From the NCBI RefSeq assembly GCF_051622035.1, contig NC_135367.1, forward strand, positions 10,452,501 to 10,516,500: 64,000 bases of DNA. The letters run 5' to 3'. Of the stretch, positions 51,477 through 64,000 are shown in pieces. Below the pieces are notes generated by a model that was not told the DNA's origin, did not search any database, and saw only the letters and a program-made list of their open reading frames with translations. A program made the translations under genes and the position numbers. Numbering within the stretch: position 1 is the stretch's first letter; each line of letters opens with the position of its first letter. This stretch comes from Arctopsyche grandis (Eukaryota > Arthropoda > Insecta > Trichoptera > Hydropsychidae).

Positions 51477-54400
51477 TCAATTCTTTCTTCTCTTCTGGTC
51501 GAACTGTTTGATTCTAACAGGCACCGTGACTGCAGGCAGATATACTTCTACCGGGCTCACGGATCTCTTTTTCCTTCCCTTCTTCGTGCCACCGCTCGAT
51601 TTGCCATCATTCGAGCTGGTGGCACAAGTCGTCCCGGACTCTGACTCTTTGATTTCACAGTCCTCGGTCTTCGCATCATCCTTTGTCGCCTTTGAACTAT
51701 GCCCGTCTTTGCCGTCATCTGTCAATCTGGATCGGTCACGGCCTCGATACCTTGTGAACACTCCAAATATTTTTATGCCGTGAAAACTCGAGTGAGAAAT
51801 TAATGTGTCAGTTTTATAGGACACTGCAGTTATTGCAGTTTTTCTCCAACCATTGTATTATCAATCTTATTTTTGGATACTCATTAAATCAAACTAAAAC
51901 TTCTATGAATTGTTCAAATGAAATTACTTTAGAATTAGAGGGAGTTACATTTTAGATAATGTTCGGAAAATTCAAATAGGAACTTTGGGAGGTTTCAGTC
52001 TTATGATTTCATCCTAATCAATAATATTAACAGCTTATTCAAATACGTATAATAGCCTCCAGGTAAAATTTGCCAAACATTATGAAAACTTTTCTAAAAA
52101 TTGTAATAAAGGAACACATGGTTCAACGAATAAAATTAAACTTATTTCAAGAAATAAGGTTATTATATCAATTCATACTGGAATACTTCCAAATCGAACA
52201 TTCTAAACATGCCTATTACAAGTTCAACAATTCTCAGGCAGAAATGAATAATCATTAAAAGAAAATATCAAAATATTGTCTAAAACTGCATTCTCTGTTA
52301 ATATTTATAACGCATTAGGAATACCAAAGCTTATATAACACAATGCAATTCAGTGTATTATGTACTGGTTTTTAGATGCATCACAATTGACGTTCCATAA
52401 AAACATTCCGTTTATAAAATTGGTTTGTTTTATGATCCCATTAAGGACCTATTTGTGTATATGTATATTAATGTGGTCACGAATGGACTAAATTATCCTC
52501 ATCGATTTGTACAACAAACAGCAACATGCTTTGTTACTTTAGCTTTTATGAGAAATGTGTGTACATAAATTATTTATACCAATTATAGGACAGTTTTGAA
52601 CTGATGAACATTGAAACAAATTAAAATAATTGAATATATTAAATGTATTATACAGTTTTTTTATATATATATAATATTAACATTATTTAAAGCTATGCTT
52701 ATAATAATACAGTTTTATTTATGAAATAAATACAAATATATTAAAAAATGACAAATTGAAATTTACAAATTGATTTTAGATGGGGTGTGTATATGCGAGT
52801 GTACTCTGATATTATATTATATATTTTATATAAAAAATTACAAATTGTATATTTATTAAAATAGAATTGTGATTTTGATCGTATTTGCTAATTTGTATGG
52901 AAAGCTTAGTTAACGCACACATATAATAAATGTTGTTTAATTTTGGAAAAATTTTACAGACATTATTTACAAAGTAAAAACTATTCACAAAATAGCCGTC
53001 GGTTTTCTTGGAATAGTCATATCATATTTATATTAAATTCGAGACAAAACGAGGAAAGGGGTGGGCTAGGGTCTTGGAGGCCACACACAATTCTTCACCG
53101 GAGCACGGAAATGCTTCTAAATAACAGATGCCTACAGATCTTTTGTATTATTTTCTACTTACTGGCACGTGAAGCTGTCGAACTTCTTCTTTTATTTATA
53201 TTGTTTATCGAATCAAAAGTGTGTTGGGGTTAGGTGGCTGGGGTGGGTGTCGATGAAGATGTCGGATATTGATGTTGATATGAAGACATTCCTACAGCTT
53301 CCACTTTTTCTGCTGTTGGTACGGGCTGCAGCCGAAACATCGAAAACATATAGCGGATTTCACGATGCCCAAATTTATAGATAAGCAATTTATATATTAT
53401 AAAAAAAAGAAGTGTTGTTAATTGTGTACATTAGTGTGATGATGATGGATGTCGTCGCTATGGTGAGAATTCTTGCGTGCTCGCAGACTAATAAAGTATT
53501 GATTTTCATATGACAGTAAGGCATTCAGTTTATATCAGAGAGATGTAATAAGAATAGAGGGGCCCTTACGAATAAATAATTGTTGTCAATTTTACGCAGT
53601 ACGTCTCTATAAATACGCTACATCGCACGGAATACAATCGGATCAATTTACTTATAAAAATGTATCCCATGATGTTTATTGTGTGTTTTTGAATGTATTG
53701 TGCAATTTTTACCGATGCTTGCCCATCTTGCGAGTAATATAAACAAACAGAGAAGTTTTTATCGGACATACGTCGAGCACCAAGCGTCAAATACGACTGA
53801 TGCTAAAATTATTTAGATTGTCACTTGACAACAAAAGAACACTTAAAGCCACTTCTATTAATATTACATTTCTCTGGTTTATATTACATGTATTATGGTT
53901 TATGAAATTGAATAATTATACTGATAGTAAATGAAAAAAGAGTACTTTTATGTGCCTACTTAAAACAACTACTGCCATTTCATATTTATTTATTTTATTA
54001 TAACATAGAAAGAACATTCAAAAATAAAAAGAAAAAATCAAATATGCATATATTATATTATACAAGTGACTATTTATTTAATGGTATGATAAAGAAATCG
54101 TTATTTCAAAACAAATTAATATTACATTATAATTTTTCTTTTATTTTCAGAATGGTCTTTGTATAAAAATTTACAATTTGGTCGATTTAACACAATTTTT
54201 AGTTATTAATGACAATTTTATGGGTTTGGTGCAAACGATCGACAAGCACCAGACAGACTGAACAACAAATTAACTGGATGGCTGCTTTAAACGCAATTCT
54301 CGACTTCACGAATGATAGATTGCACATTAGATGACGAGTAACCTTTCGATGTGCACAGATGCAATTATTAAAATGGTAATTATTAAAATTGAGTTGGATT

Positions 54401-57400
54401 TTTCTGGCGAGTTTAATAAGGCAAAATTCGGAACTAAAGTATCAGAAGCACAGAACGTATACAGGGTAGGTATTTCGGGACTTCGGGTAGATTTCGCTTA
54501 GTGTAAGTGCGAGCAGTGCGCACGCATAAGATACACGTGTCGTCAATTTGTGGTTCAGTCTATCTGGCGCTTGTCGATCGTTTGCACCGCATCGCAATTT
54601 TATATGTATAATGAAATAAATTATATATTTCTATAATTTTCAGTATTGAATTTATTATTATTACCAACAATATTTTAATATGAGTAGTTTTAAACCATTT
54701 AGGTGCCATAAACATGATAATGTCAGCAAAGTTCACTTCTAGAATTACTTCAAATAAATGTAAAGCTATATTAAAAAAAATGTTAGGCAAATTGTAAAAA
54801 GCTAGACACCTAAAAGGTCAACGTTGGTGTTTCAAATATTACAAATAATAAAAAACGCTTGTCAAATGGCGATATAGATAAACATTATATATGTATGTAT
54901 TAAAGTTAATTCAAAGTGTGATTAAAAAAATTCACAACCTCTCATACAAATGAGAAATGTAAGCGTGTCGGCCATTTGTTATTCCATTAACATTTTTAAG
55001 CCATTTTTTCTGTATAATAATCGTGGGTTAATAATAAGCATTATTAATTAAATTTAACAATAATATATTGTTCAATACATTTATCAAACCACTATGTTTA
55101 AACATAGTGGAAAGATAAAAATGTACTGTACAGTATTAATTACTGTTATTCTTTCTTTGTATTTATCTTATATTAGCTCTCTAATGGTTGATTTAACAAT
55201 ATATTCAAATCTTTCAATATTTTGTCAAAGTATTACACAGTTAAATACGTTAAAAATTCACAATATACAATTAAAACAGCCATCGAGATAAATGTAACAT
55301 ATTTTGTATGGAATGTATCCTACCGGGAAAGTGCGTCTAATTGTCTTCTGAGAGCTGCAGACTTGGCTTTTTCATCTTGCAAAGCTTTTCTCAACTGGGC
55401 CGCCTCTCCGGGAGCTTGCTGCCATCTCGATCTCATATCCTCGAAACTTCAATTGACACATGTTATTTTGTCAAATTCAAATTTGATTTTTATTAATATG
55501 TGTAAAAACCACTTACAGATTAGTGAGGCAGGCACACTTCTTGGTGAGGTGGTCTATGGTCTCTCTGGCTTCTCGCTGCGCTACCTCCGACTGACGGGTC
55601 ACCTCGGAACGTATGGCCATCTCGCGGGCTTCACTCGCTGTCTGAAGTTCACTGTATGTTTCAAATTTCACAAATTTCCAAATTGCCAATTGTCCAACGC
55701 GTTGTTAAAATTTTGATTTAATCCAACCGGCAGTAGACGGCGAGCGGCCCATTGGGTAGGAAAGGAAAATAAATGGGACTATTGTAATAATAGATTTATA
55801 AATATCATCTTCGTTTTAAATCTATTCGAATAATATGTTAAATATATATATACTTTATAACACATAAGAATACAATAAATCAAGACAAGCACTATATATG
55901 TAAATCTAATAGTTATAGTTTAAAAATTATAGGTAACAAACCTCTTATCAAATAACACATTTGTTGCAACTTTCTCTATATACGAGCATTGTATAATATA
56001 ATGTAAATATATATGTATTCTTATTTTGAATTTTATCAGTCTTAACCAATTTTATTACTAGATTTAAATATTATATTATAAGAATACAATTTCAAGTAAT
56101 TAACTAATAAATTCATTAGGTGTATGTACATTGGTTATTATGAAAGTAAAATTATCATTTTGGCAGATCGATAAATAGTCAAAATATGAGTATGTATGTA
56201 GATAGAAATTATTATTTTGAATAAAAACACCAATATTTTTTTTTACTACCGCCATCTATGTATAAAATTAATGACTACCAACTGTCACCGACATTAAAAA
56301 TCTTCGGACCTGAAATGCTTCTTATACGATATTTTATCTCTACCGTAATGGCGGAGGCTCCATTTACTTATATTGATGACCAAAATGAGCAATATGGCAA
56401 AGTATGAAAACGATCGGATAAGAGGCAAACTTTTTCCTGAATTGTAATCGTAAGTGAAACGTAAAGGAGGTATGTAAAAAAAGTTTCCATCATTTCCTAT
56501 AACCATTTTCCAATGATCAGGCAATTTTTTGATACCATTTTTATTGTCTGGTTATTTTTCGATCCACCAAAATGATTTATTACACTTGCATAATATACGG
56601 CACATATATATGTACGTAAATATGTATATACTGTACAAATTCCATTATTAAGAATTGGCATTATCATAATCATGATGCAAAATTCTACATTCTAAAATTT
56701 AAATTTAAAAAGAAATTATGTATTGATAAATAAAGATTTAATTATTTAATATAATGGAAAATTTATGTTTGTGTAACAATTATTTATATTTATTATTAAA
56801 TTCAATTGTAAATATCAAAAATATATTTAAAAATTTTCAGTCTTCTAAAAAGTCAAAATGTTTTCATCAACATACTGATGACGATTTCTATTGACATATG
56901 TACATATTATATGAAAACGCATGTACTTTTCTGTTAACACTTCGTATATTGAGAAAGCAAAAATGCAAATATTATAAAGCAGTATTGACATTGAGTGAAT
57001 TAAGAATGTATATTTGAAGTAATATAATGACGGAAGCGTGTTGATAAATGTAAAGCGATGTGTGAGTGGTGAATAAGCGAATGCAAGTACATAATGCGAT
57101 GAAATATCGCTGAAACGTATATGGGATAGAACTTTTTAAGGTATGAAAAGCAACATAAGCAGGGCCAATGTCAGTAGCAGGGCTGGGGCACTCGCTCCAC
57201 TCGCCGCCATGGTCAAAACTCCCAACCCACCGATCCCAGTCGCCCACGGATAGCTGTGTCCAACAAAAACATCACAATTCAATACCAAAATCCTACAATC
57301 ACGAGTGTCGATCTTGAATTACTGGTCATCATGATCATAAACAATATTATTTACATGCCGTACACTCCGCTCTCATTGACATGCCCATTGCTTTCGATTA

Positions 57401-60400
57401 TCATTATTAATTAGCTTCATAGATATGAACTATATGGTGATGCAGATGATGTTAAATGATGCACTATTGATAATGTTTCAAATCGCTGTATGAATAAATG
57501 AGTGATGTGAATATATATGAGATGCATGAAAATGATATTTAAACAATGTGCTATTGAAAGTTTAAAAGACTTTCATTGCATTTTGTTAGAATGAACTTAA
57601 ACAATAGATTTATGATAGATGAAGATAGATGTTTTAACCTGAGTCTCTTCTCAGCGATGGTTTTAGCCTCGTTGGCCTTTCGAGCTTCGTGTCTCAACGA
57701 TCCGAGATCAGTCTCTTGTGTGGCCAATTCACTTTTTAATTCTGAAAATTTTTATATGTAAATAAATTGTTTGAAATAAAATTAAGCAATTAATATTTAA
57801 CAATAACCTAACAGACCTTCTATGTCTTGCATTAGTTGTTTATCTCGCTTTTCTCTTTCTTCTTCACTTTCTAGATTACATTCGGCCTTCATTCTTTCTA
57901 GACATTGCTCCTTATCCGAAGTGAAGATATCCCATTGTCTTTCTGCAAAAAATGTATTAGTTTTATTTTTTTTCAATAATTACTAATTTAATACAGTACA
58001 ACCGTCTTAAAAATAGTATACCCATATCAGACTTATGTTTCTCTCTTAATTTTGTTGTAGTTTCTGTGTGATCAGATTTCAATTGTCCTCTGACGAGCTC
58101 CAAGGTGGTTCTAGCCGATACTGCCTGCGTACTGAGAGCCGTTTCCAGGTCCTTTATTTTCTTTTCCATCTCATCGTTTAACCGCTCTAACACATTTATC
58201 AAATATTACATTAAACGAAACATCCATAAAATTAAAATTTTACATTGCCACTTTCAAATCCCCACTAACCCGTTTCTTTAGCGTGCTTCTCCTCTAAGTC
58301 TTCAATAGCCTCAGCATATTTTATGTCAGTCTTATCTAATGCCCGACGCATTTCCATCAATTCCCAGTCAGCTCTAGATTTTTCCCTCTGCAAATTCTCT
58401 TCGAATTGCGCTTCCTTTTTGGCAAGTTGCGCTTTGAGAATCTCAAGCTGCAAACAATTTTCAAGATAAATACAATTATTTTATATAACTGCTGTGAATT
58501 TATACAATACAAATATTTTGAATACCCTATAATAATATTCCGTTAGTCACAGACATTACTAACAAACTAACCAGTAGATTCTATGACAGAATCACTAATA
58601 ACCATACTAACACACCTGTGAAGTCTCGGTGATTACAACAAAATGTCTATACCCTTCAGGTTACACAGATTACCTAAACACAATCTGCTTTAGATCGTCG
58701 ACTTTAGAGAGTCTTTAGTTAACATTATGTATAATATGTACTATGAGCATTTATACGAATTGTAAATAGGTTTTTGAGCTATTTTTCCTATTATGCTGCA
58801 CATAAACATTTGAATAATATAATACCATAATTACTAACAAAAATTAAATAAAATTGTAAAATATAAAATGATCAGTAGATCAGCAGCTATTAAAATATAT
58901 ATAAGATGCATTATGAACATAATTTCGTAATAATAAAAAGCATTTAAAAAAAAATATGCGAGAGAGAGGAGGAATTTAGTACGCGCCGCGCTCAACGGTC
59001 AGTGTGAGAGTGATATCCGCCTTGGAATGACGGCTCTGCTTCAGCCGTTATGTTTTTCATTTCTTGCACTTATTTTATATTATTCGACATGATAAAATAT
59101 TTTTTATAGCCAATTGCAATAATTAACCTGGCAGATTTTGCATTATTTTAACTTAAATCACACATTTTTAACTGGACGCTGAGCGTCCAGCACAGTGGCT
59201 AGCTGATTTTTTTTTGGCACAGTAAAACAAGTGTTAAAATACGTGTTGTGAACATAATTTAATAATAATAAAAAGTATTTGAAAGTCAAAAAAAGCATAC
59301 CCTATCATATGCTTCCCTAATTTTCTCTTCATGCTGCCGACACGTCTCCGACTGTTCTTTGAATCTCCTTTCTTCTTCTTCCCTAGCTGTCCTCTCTTTC
59401 CACTCACTCTCTAAACGGGATTCCTGCTCTTGTAACCTAGCAAGAAGTCTATTTTCCTTTTCTTCCAATTCCTAAAACAGATTTTGTAACATTGTATTTG
59501 ACGCTTTCACTGTCGATTAACATTTTCTTTATAAACGGACATTGACTTACTTTAGCATGTTGCGCTTTGGCAGCACCTAGTGCATTCTTTTCTCTGTCGA
59601 GCAATGTCCTAAGACGTGACGCTTCACTTTCAGCTTGAGCAGCATGTGACGCTCGCTCTGCAGCCAGCCGAAGAGCTCTTTGTTGCTCACGAGCTGCTTG
59701 TCTCAGTTGGGTCACTTCAGTTTGCAATGCGCTTAACTCCGCCAACTAAATTAGTAAACATAATTTATGACATTTATATCCGAATACATGTGTAAAATTC
59801 CTGTGAATTAAAGGATCTCACTTCAGTTAGGTGCTTATCGGCTTGAGCGCATCGTTCATCGGCTTGCCGTTGCACGTCTCTGAGTCGTTGTTCAGCTAGT
59901 GCTCCCTTTTCACGTGTAGCTTGCTGCACTTCCCTGAGCTTCCATTCACAATCGGCAAGAAGCAATTCTTCACGTTCAGCACCCTGAGATCTCAATCGCT
60001 CGAATTCCATTTTCCACCATTCCTCGCGCGACTGTCGTTCTTCTGCAGATTGCTGTAATGTCTGAAAGCGTACAAGAGGTCGTTTCAAACTACTCTTATT
60101 CAATTTTTCCAGATCTTTAACAAAAAAAAAATAACTCACTTCTTCTACCAACTTCCGCTCTTCATCTCTCTCCTCTTTGAGAATTTTGTATTTCTGTTTC
60201 AACTTTTCATTCTCTGGCAGTAATTTATCCAAATGCTCCTGTAGCCGAGCTGCTTGTTCGGTCAACTCGACCACCTTTCTTTCGACGGACTTTACTTCTT
60301 CTACAATTCACAATAAAGTTAAAGTAAACAAATAAAATATTCACGATATTCTTTGAATTTTTCGGTTTACCTGTTTTCGCTTCCATTTGTTCTAGAAGTT

Positions 60401-62693
60401 GTGAATTTCTGCATCTCGTGGCGGTCAAATCGGCTTCCACGTGCCATAACTTTTGTCGAACGAGTTCAGCCTCTTTTCTCGCGCTGCATACTTCGGTTTG
60501 TACTCCTGAGAATTAAAAATGTGACATTAGCATTCCCGAAATATAAAACATATTAATAAATTTCGACCTTGAATGTATTCAAAATAAATCAAGATTTCTT
60601 GCGGGCATCCTAATAGCTCAATATTATGCACACTAATATTTTCCAGGCTTACAGCCAACTTGTTATTAAGATATAGTGGGTTTTAAAGTAATAGCATTTA
60701 AAGTAATAGTAATAGCATAGCTAGTACCCTAAGATTGTACGATAATTAAAAAAAAAATATATTTACATAAATTATTGGTACTCCTGGTTTTTGAAATTCC
60801 TACCCTATTCATCTAGGAATTCACATGTACCTATTCATCTAGGAATATACCAAACTTAAGCTTTAAGCTACGCTGTACATATGTATATCAAATATTATAG
60901 TTAAGTTTTAAGCTACATATGTATTATTCCTGTTATGCTATTAATATAAATAAAATGTATCCCCTTTTTTACAATTAAGGTCTGTTCATACCTATCCAGC
61001 ACGACCCGTATCCTGCAGGTGTCCTGCAAGTGCGGATAGTATTCTTTGGTACATTATATGGACGTATTCATACTCCATTCGCGCATGCGCATTTACGCAT
61101 TCATGCGCGTCCATATAGAATGTACTAAATAATACTGTCCGTACTTGCAGGATACTTGCAGGATTCGGGTCGTGCTGGATAGGTATGAACAGACCTTTAT
61201 AGGCTATTTTTAAATAAAATTCAAACACATTATGTCAGTTTATTTGTTCATTATCTATGAGCAGGATGACCCGTTTGGCGCTAGATAGAGTCTGTCATAC
61301 TTACGTACATAGCTTGACCAACACCTCGTAATCATTAAACTACACGATCCCGTGAGATTCTCACGAGAATTATTGTTATAATTTAATTTGAGCACAGGTG
61401 CACGGCATTAAATTTTAAATTTCCGACGTAAAATAAATAAAACATATTTATAGTGCCGTTGTCGTTTAAGTCGAATGTTTATGAAAAAAGAAGCTCTTTC
61501 ATCGGGAAGAGCTCATTGCGACATTCAGTTAAATACGATTCAGAGGTCACGGCTCACGTCCCATAACTGACTAATTGCTCCCAAACTATATCCAGCAACT
61601 GGCAAGGTTAACGCGCCTTGCCAACTCGTAATATTAAAAAAAAAAATCAACTTTCCCCCTCAAATGTACGTCACTGATTACCAGTTTGATGTAATTTGAC
61701 GACGTGTTATATGTCAAAACTTGTGTTTTCGCATAATGTCAAATTTGAAACTTCAATTTTTCACAGCCAAAGAAAATGGCAGAAGTAGGTCGAGTTTGAC
61801 TCTTTTACGACCAACTCCACCTGTCAACTTCTGAAACACGGTGATTGGTATAATATACCAATCGTCGTGCTTCAGAAGGTATTATCGAAGATCAATCTTT
61901 GTTGAAAGCTAATATCAAAAATAATCTAAAATGCATCAAAGTGTTTCATTTGAAGATATCGTCATCTTATTGTACTTTGAAATGAGCTAGAAAAATTTCA
62001 AAGCAACTGTTGAAAATTTTCAGCAAGCGTCAAACGTCACTTATACGCATATGTGCATATGTATGTATTATAGTTGAACGTAAAACCACAAAATACGACC
62101 ACTGCAAAATAATAAAAAGTCTCTTCACATTTATCGTTTTCTATGTAAATGTATGTAAACTAGATAAATTTGTATTAGTTAATCGCATCTATAATAAATA
62201 CATGTTTTAGTTTATTGTCTCTCCGTTATCCGTTAACGACTTGCTCTTAATCTGCCGTTGGCGTTAATTAATTATAGCTTCTAGGTCGACGGTTCTATTT
62301 CGTTCTATGACAATACGCTGTGTTGACTGCGCGAATTTTGACAACCTCTGTTCAAACTGATTTAAAATTAAAACATGCGTTATATTCACAATGTGCTGTT
62401 CAACATCTTAATCATTTTGTAACAAAACACAACAGCTGAATTTTACAAATTTTTATTACTTAAGCAAATAAATAAAAACCAATATGATAAAATCACCTTT
62501 AAGCATACAAATCTCTACGTATAAGAATTTTAAAATTAAATAAACAGCTTATTTTTAAGAAAAATGCTTCGATGCCAAGCAATGCCATAAGCCTTTAATA
62601 AATAATTAATAGATAAAAAAAAACTTACTGTGCAAAGCTGCTGCTCGTTCTTGTAATTCAGAAAATCGATTATCTTGACCCACCAGACCTCTC
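51477..62693 (-). CDS. Long coiled-coil protein, 5' partial, unidentified
   Basis: I do not recognise the family. Exons in gene order: 62693-62629, 60505-60371, 60300-60140, 60061-59822, 59745-59551, 59471-59301, 58447-58270, 58186-58022, 57942-57817, 57741-57639, 55651-55517, 55446-55324, 51750-51477; all joins keep the frame (689 residues visible). The first exon enters in mid-codon, so the start lies beyond the window or in exons I cannot see. From the second exon to 55324 it is an almost unbroken heptad-rich helix full of Glu, Lys, Arg, Gln (for example ELTEQAARLQEHLDKLLPEN, LRTLLDREKNALGAAKAQ). The last exon, reached over a 3.6 kb intron, is basic and Ser-rich (KKGRKKRSVSP) and is less certain. 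Such proteins are often centrosomal, ciliary or Golgi scaffolds; nothing here decides. Confidence 0.8.
54222..54594. mobile_element. MITE family G, copy C
   Basis: Begins GGGTTTGGTGCAAACGATCG and ends GCACCGCATCG; CAATTTTAT flanks both sides (54213-54221, 54595-54603). A short internal duplication (AATTATTAAAATGGTAATTA) distinguishes it. It lies in the last intron of the coiled-coil gene. Confidence 0.85.
56218..56483 (-). repeat. Dispersed repeat, copy 2
   Basis: Reverse-orientation match to 928-1190, from TACTACCGCCATCTATGTAT to GTTTCACTTACGATTACAAT. It lies in an intron of the coiled-coil gene. Confidence 0.7.
57136..57253 (-). CDS. Possible alternative last exon with membrane anchor
   Basis: Acceptor GGACACAG precedes 57253. 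In the phase left by the coiled-coil exon ending at 57639, it reads SYPWATGIGG and then APALLLTLALLMLLFIP before a TAA at 57136-57138. That is a hydrophobic segment right at the C-terminus, as in tail-anchored proteins or a GPI signal. Joined to the coiled-coil exons it would give an isoform of about 551 visible residues. Another gene's last exon is the alternative. Confidence 0.45.
58770..58955 (+). repeat. Dispersed repeat shared with 43495-43686
   Basis: Matches through TTCCTATTATGCTG, AAATGATCAGTAGATCAG and AATAATAAAAAGCATTT. The rest of this intron (58448-59300) holds a less AT-rich patch at 58975-59050 (ACGCGCCGCGCTCAACGG) of unknown nature and a tail fragment of the same repeat at 59240-59285. 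Confidence 0.65.
60978..61196. mobile_element. Tourist-like palindromic MITE
   Basis: Its two halves are inverted: AGGTCTGTTCATACCTATCC, CAGCACGACCCG and TGCAAGT at the left return reversed at the right. TTA flanks both ends (60975-60977, 61197-61199). It is the best-kept member of the family also seen at 3613, 13227 and 39878. Confidence 0.85.
61828..61878. repeat. Short imperfect palindrome
   Basis: CTTCTGAA...GATTGGTAT and ATACCAATC...TTCAGAAG pair in 21 of 24 positions with a 3-base loop. It lies in a 2.1 kb intron (60506-62628), which also has a less AT-rich patch at 61440-61660 of possible regulatory character. The loop is too short for a microRNA precursor. Confidence 0.6.
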
Positions 62694-64000
62694 CTGCAAT
62701 TAAAAAGTTAATGCAAAGAATATGAATAATAAATTTAGATTGAATTAGATATCACATACCTTAATCATTTTTTTTAAAAACTACCTATTATATACTTCAT
62801 TTAATTTAATAAGACACTATGAAGAAAAATGTTCTTATGTCATTGGACCGAAAATTTCACCCAATCTACGTATGTATGTATGTATGTAAAATGGAACATA
62901 GATAAAACACGACTATTAAAACGTATAATAAAAAAAAGATAACGAAAAATATATATGTGATCAGTGGAGATTACATTTCTTTCACTGTCCTGAGTAGCAG
63001 TCGAAGTCAGAAAATGTATCTACTGAAGTGTTTTGAACGGTGACTACACAACTGAGAGCATGACAAAAGATCATAAGTAAGGACCGGCCGACAAGATGCT
63101 CAACGGTTAACCATTGTCAATTTCTATTGTCAACCATTTTTTTTTGCTCTCCTGCTTTCTCGGACAATGGAGAGGTCTATTGTTATTTTATGGTGGCAAC
63201 TCGACCGCCGATCTCTAATCATAAGTATTTTCTTTGTATTACATACTATTTCAAACTTTTTGCAAGTTGTGTTTAGTGATATATACATAAGTTCACATGT
63301 CTCTGTGCGAACTTGTCGCTGTGTTCAGTTGTCAAGCCTTCAATAGTCGTGTGTTCTCTTGTCATGCGTTCAGCTATTATGGGACCGTTTTGAATTGTGT
63401 ACTGTGTTCATAAGAAATATTGGCCAATGACATGAAGATCTATTGTTCCTTCGCAAATAAAATTGAGTATACTGATTGATTCACATTTCACGTTTTTTAC
63501 GACTCACTCGCCGTAGTTTTGAAAAAAGAGAGCGTGGGTACGTTTATACCAATGCTACTATTTTGAGCTCCATTGAGAACGCAAGAAATCCAAATGCAAT
63601 AACAAACACGACATTATTTTTAAACTTAGCACGTGCTATCCCACTTGCTGCGTGTCTTCGGAAAAATTAATGTTTCATTGAAAAGATAAAAGACAAATTT
63701 CCACGGAAACAAAGACAGCAAAACTTCCACAGAGCCAAACATTTAAATTGCTAACGAATCGTCTGCGTTCTTCCACTTCTGGATATGAATAAGAAGCTTT
63801 GCACCTTTGTCTCCAAAAATAAATTTTCGACTAGAGGTCCTGTTTTTCGAATTCTTCCTCGATTTATCTTGGCAACTGACTAGAATGTATATTCTTTATT
63901 ATACATTTTTATTTTCTTAGAATGAAATATTGGTACAACGTGACTACGCTTATTTTCATCGGAATTGTTTGAAAAAATATGACTAATACACGTTGACAGA
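62694..64000. other. Intron or upstream region of the coiled-coil gene
   Basis: A good donor-like AAG|GTATGTG is on the minus strand near 62761, but no convincing exon precedes it. The rest shows no exon, repeat family or RNA gene. Confidence 0.4.

Noticed and set aside
61828-61878. microRNA precursor
   Set aside because: Stem of about 24 bp with a 3-base loop is too short; more likely a palindromic remnant.
51477-62693. Naming the coiled-coil gene as a FAM184, CEP131 or CCDC136 orthologue
   Set aside because: Similarity is only coiled-coil composition; no diagnostic motif is visible.

Overview
This window is nuclear DNA from an insect. It is AT-rich, its genes carry many short GT-AG introns (about 55-120 bp), it holds the chemosensory co-receptor Ir25a, and it is dense in small transposons. 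The order cannot be fixed from the sequence. A PLC-epsilon gene argues against Drosophila, which to my knowledge lacks one. No operon, CRISPR array or prokaryotic feature is present. All exon models were built by hand from splice sites and reading-frame phase, and every join listed keeps the frame.

Layout. 1-12063: gene-free and repeat-rich (tRNA-derived SINEs, Helitron-like pieces, a solo LTR, hAT and Tourist-type MITEs) with two less AT-rich blocks that look like conserved non-coding DNA. 12064-23812 (+): 3' part of a phospholipase C epsilon gene, 33 exons, followed in the same frame beyond one TGA by about 610 more codons. 25109-31355 (-): complete IFT88, with a 2.3 kb intron that took in a THAP exon relic, a foldback element and a miniature LTR retrotransposon. 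31687-32698 (-): complete NOSIP. 33111-35269: broken Tigger transposon with nested insertions. 35273-38415: a full-length PIF/Harbinger element with a dead transposase but an open MADF-BESS partner gene. 38683-42528 (+): ACAD9/Enigma-like gene whose dehydrogenase active-site motifs are not recognisable. 43761-48357 (-): complete Ir25a. 48358-51476: repeats and an AT-rich tail. 51477-62693 (-): 3' part of a long coiled-coil protein gene with two possible 3' ends. 62694-64000: non-coding.

The genes are an ordinary eukaryotic neighbourhood, not a pathway. IFT88 (ciliary transport) and Ir25a (a receptor of ciliated sensory neurons) act in the same cell type, but their proximity is probably chance. 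I found no clear new multi-gene system. The points most worth a second look are the in-frame TGA and long open extension of the PLC-epsilon gene, a possible membrane-anchored alternative end of the coiled-coil gene, the open MADF gene beside a dead Harbinger transposase, and a family of long-armed foldback elements with 9-bp target duplications.
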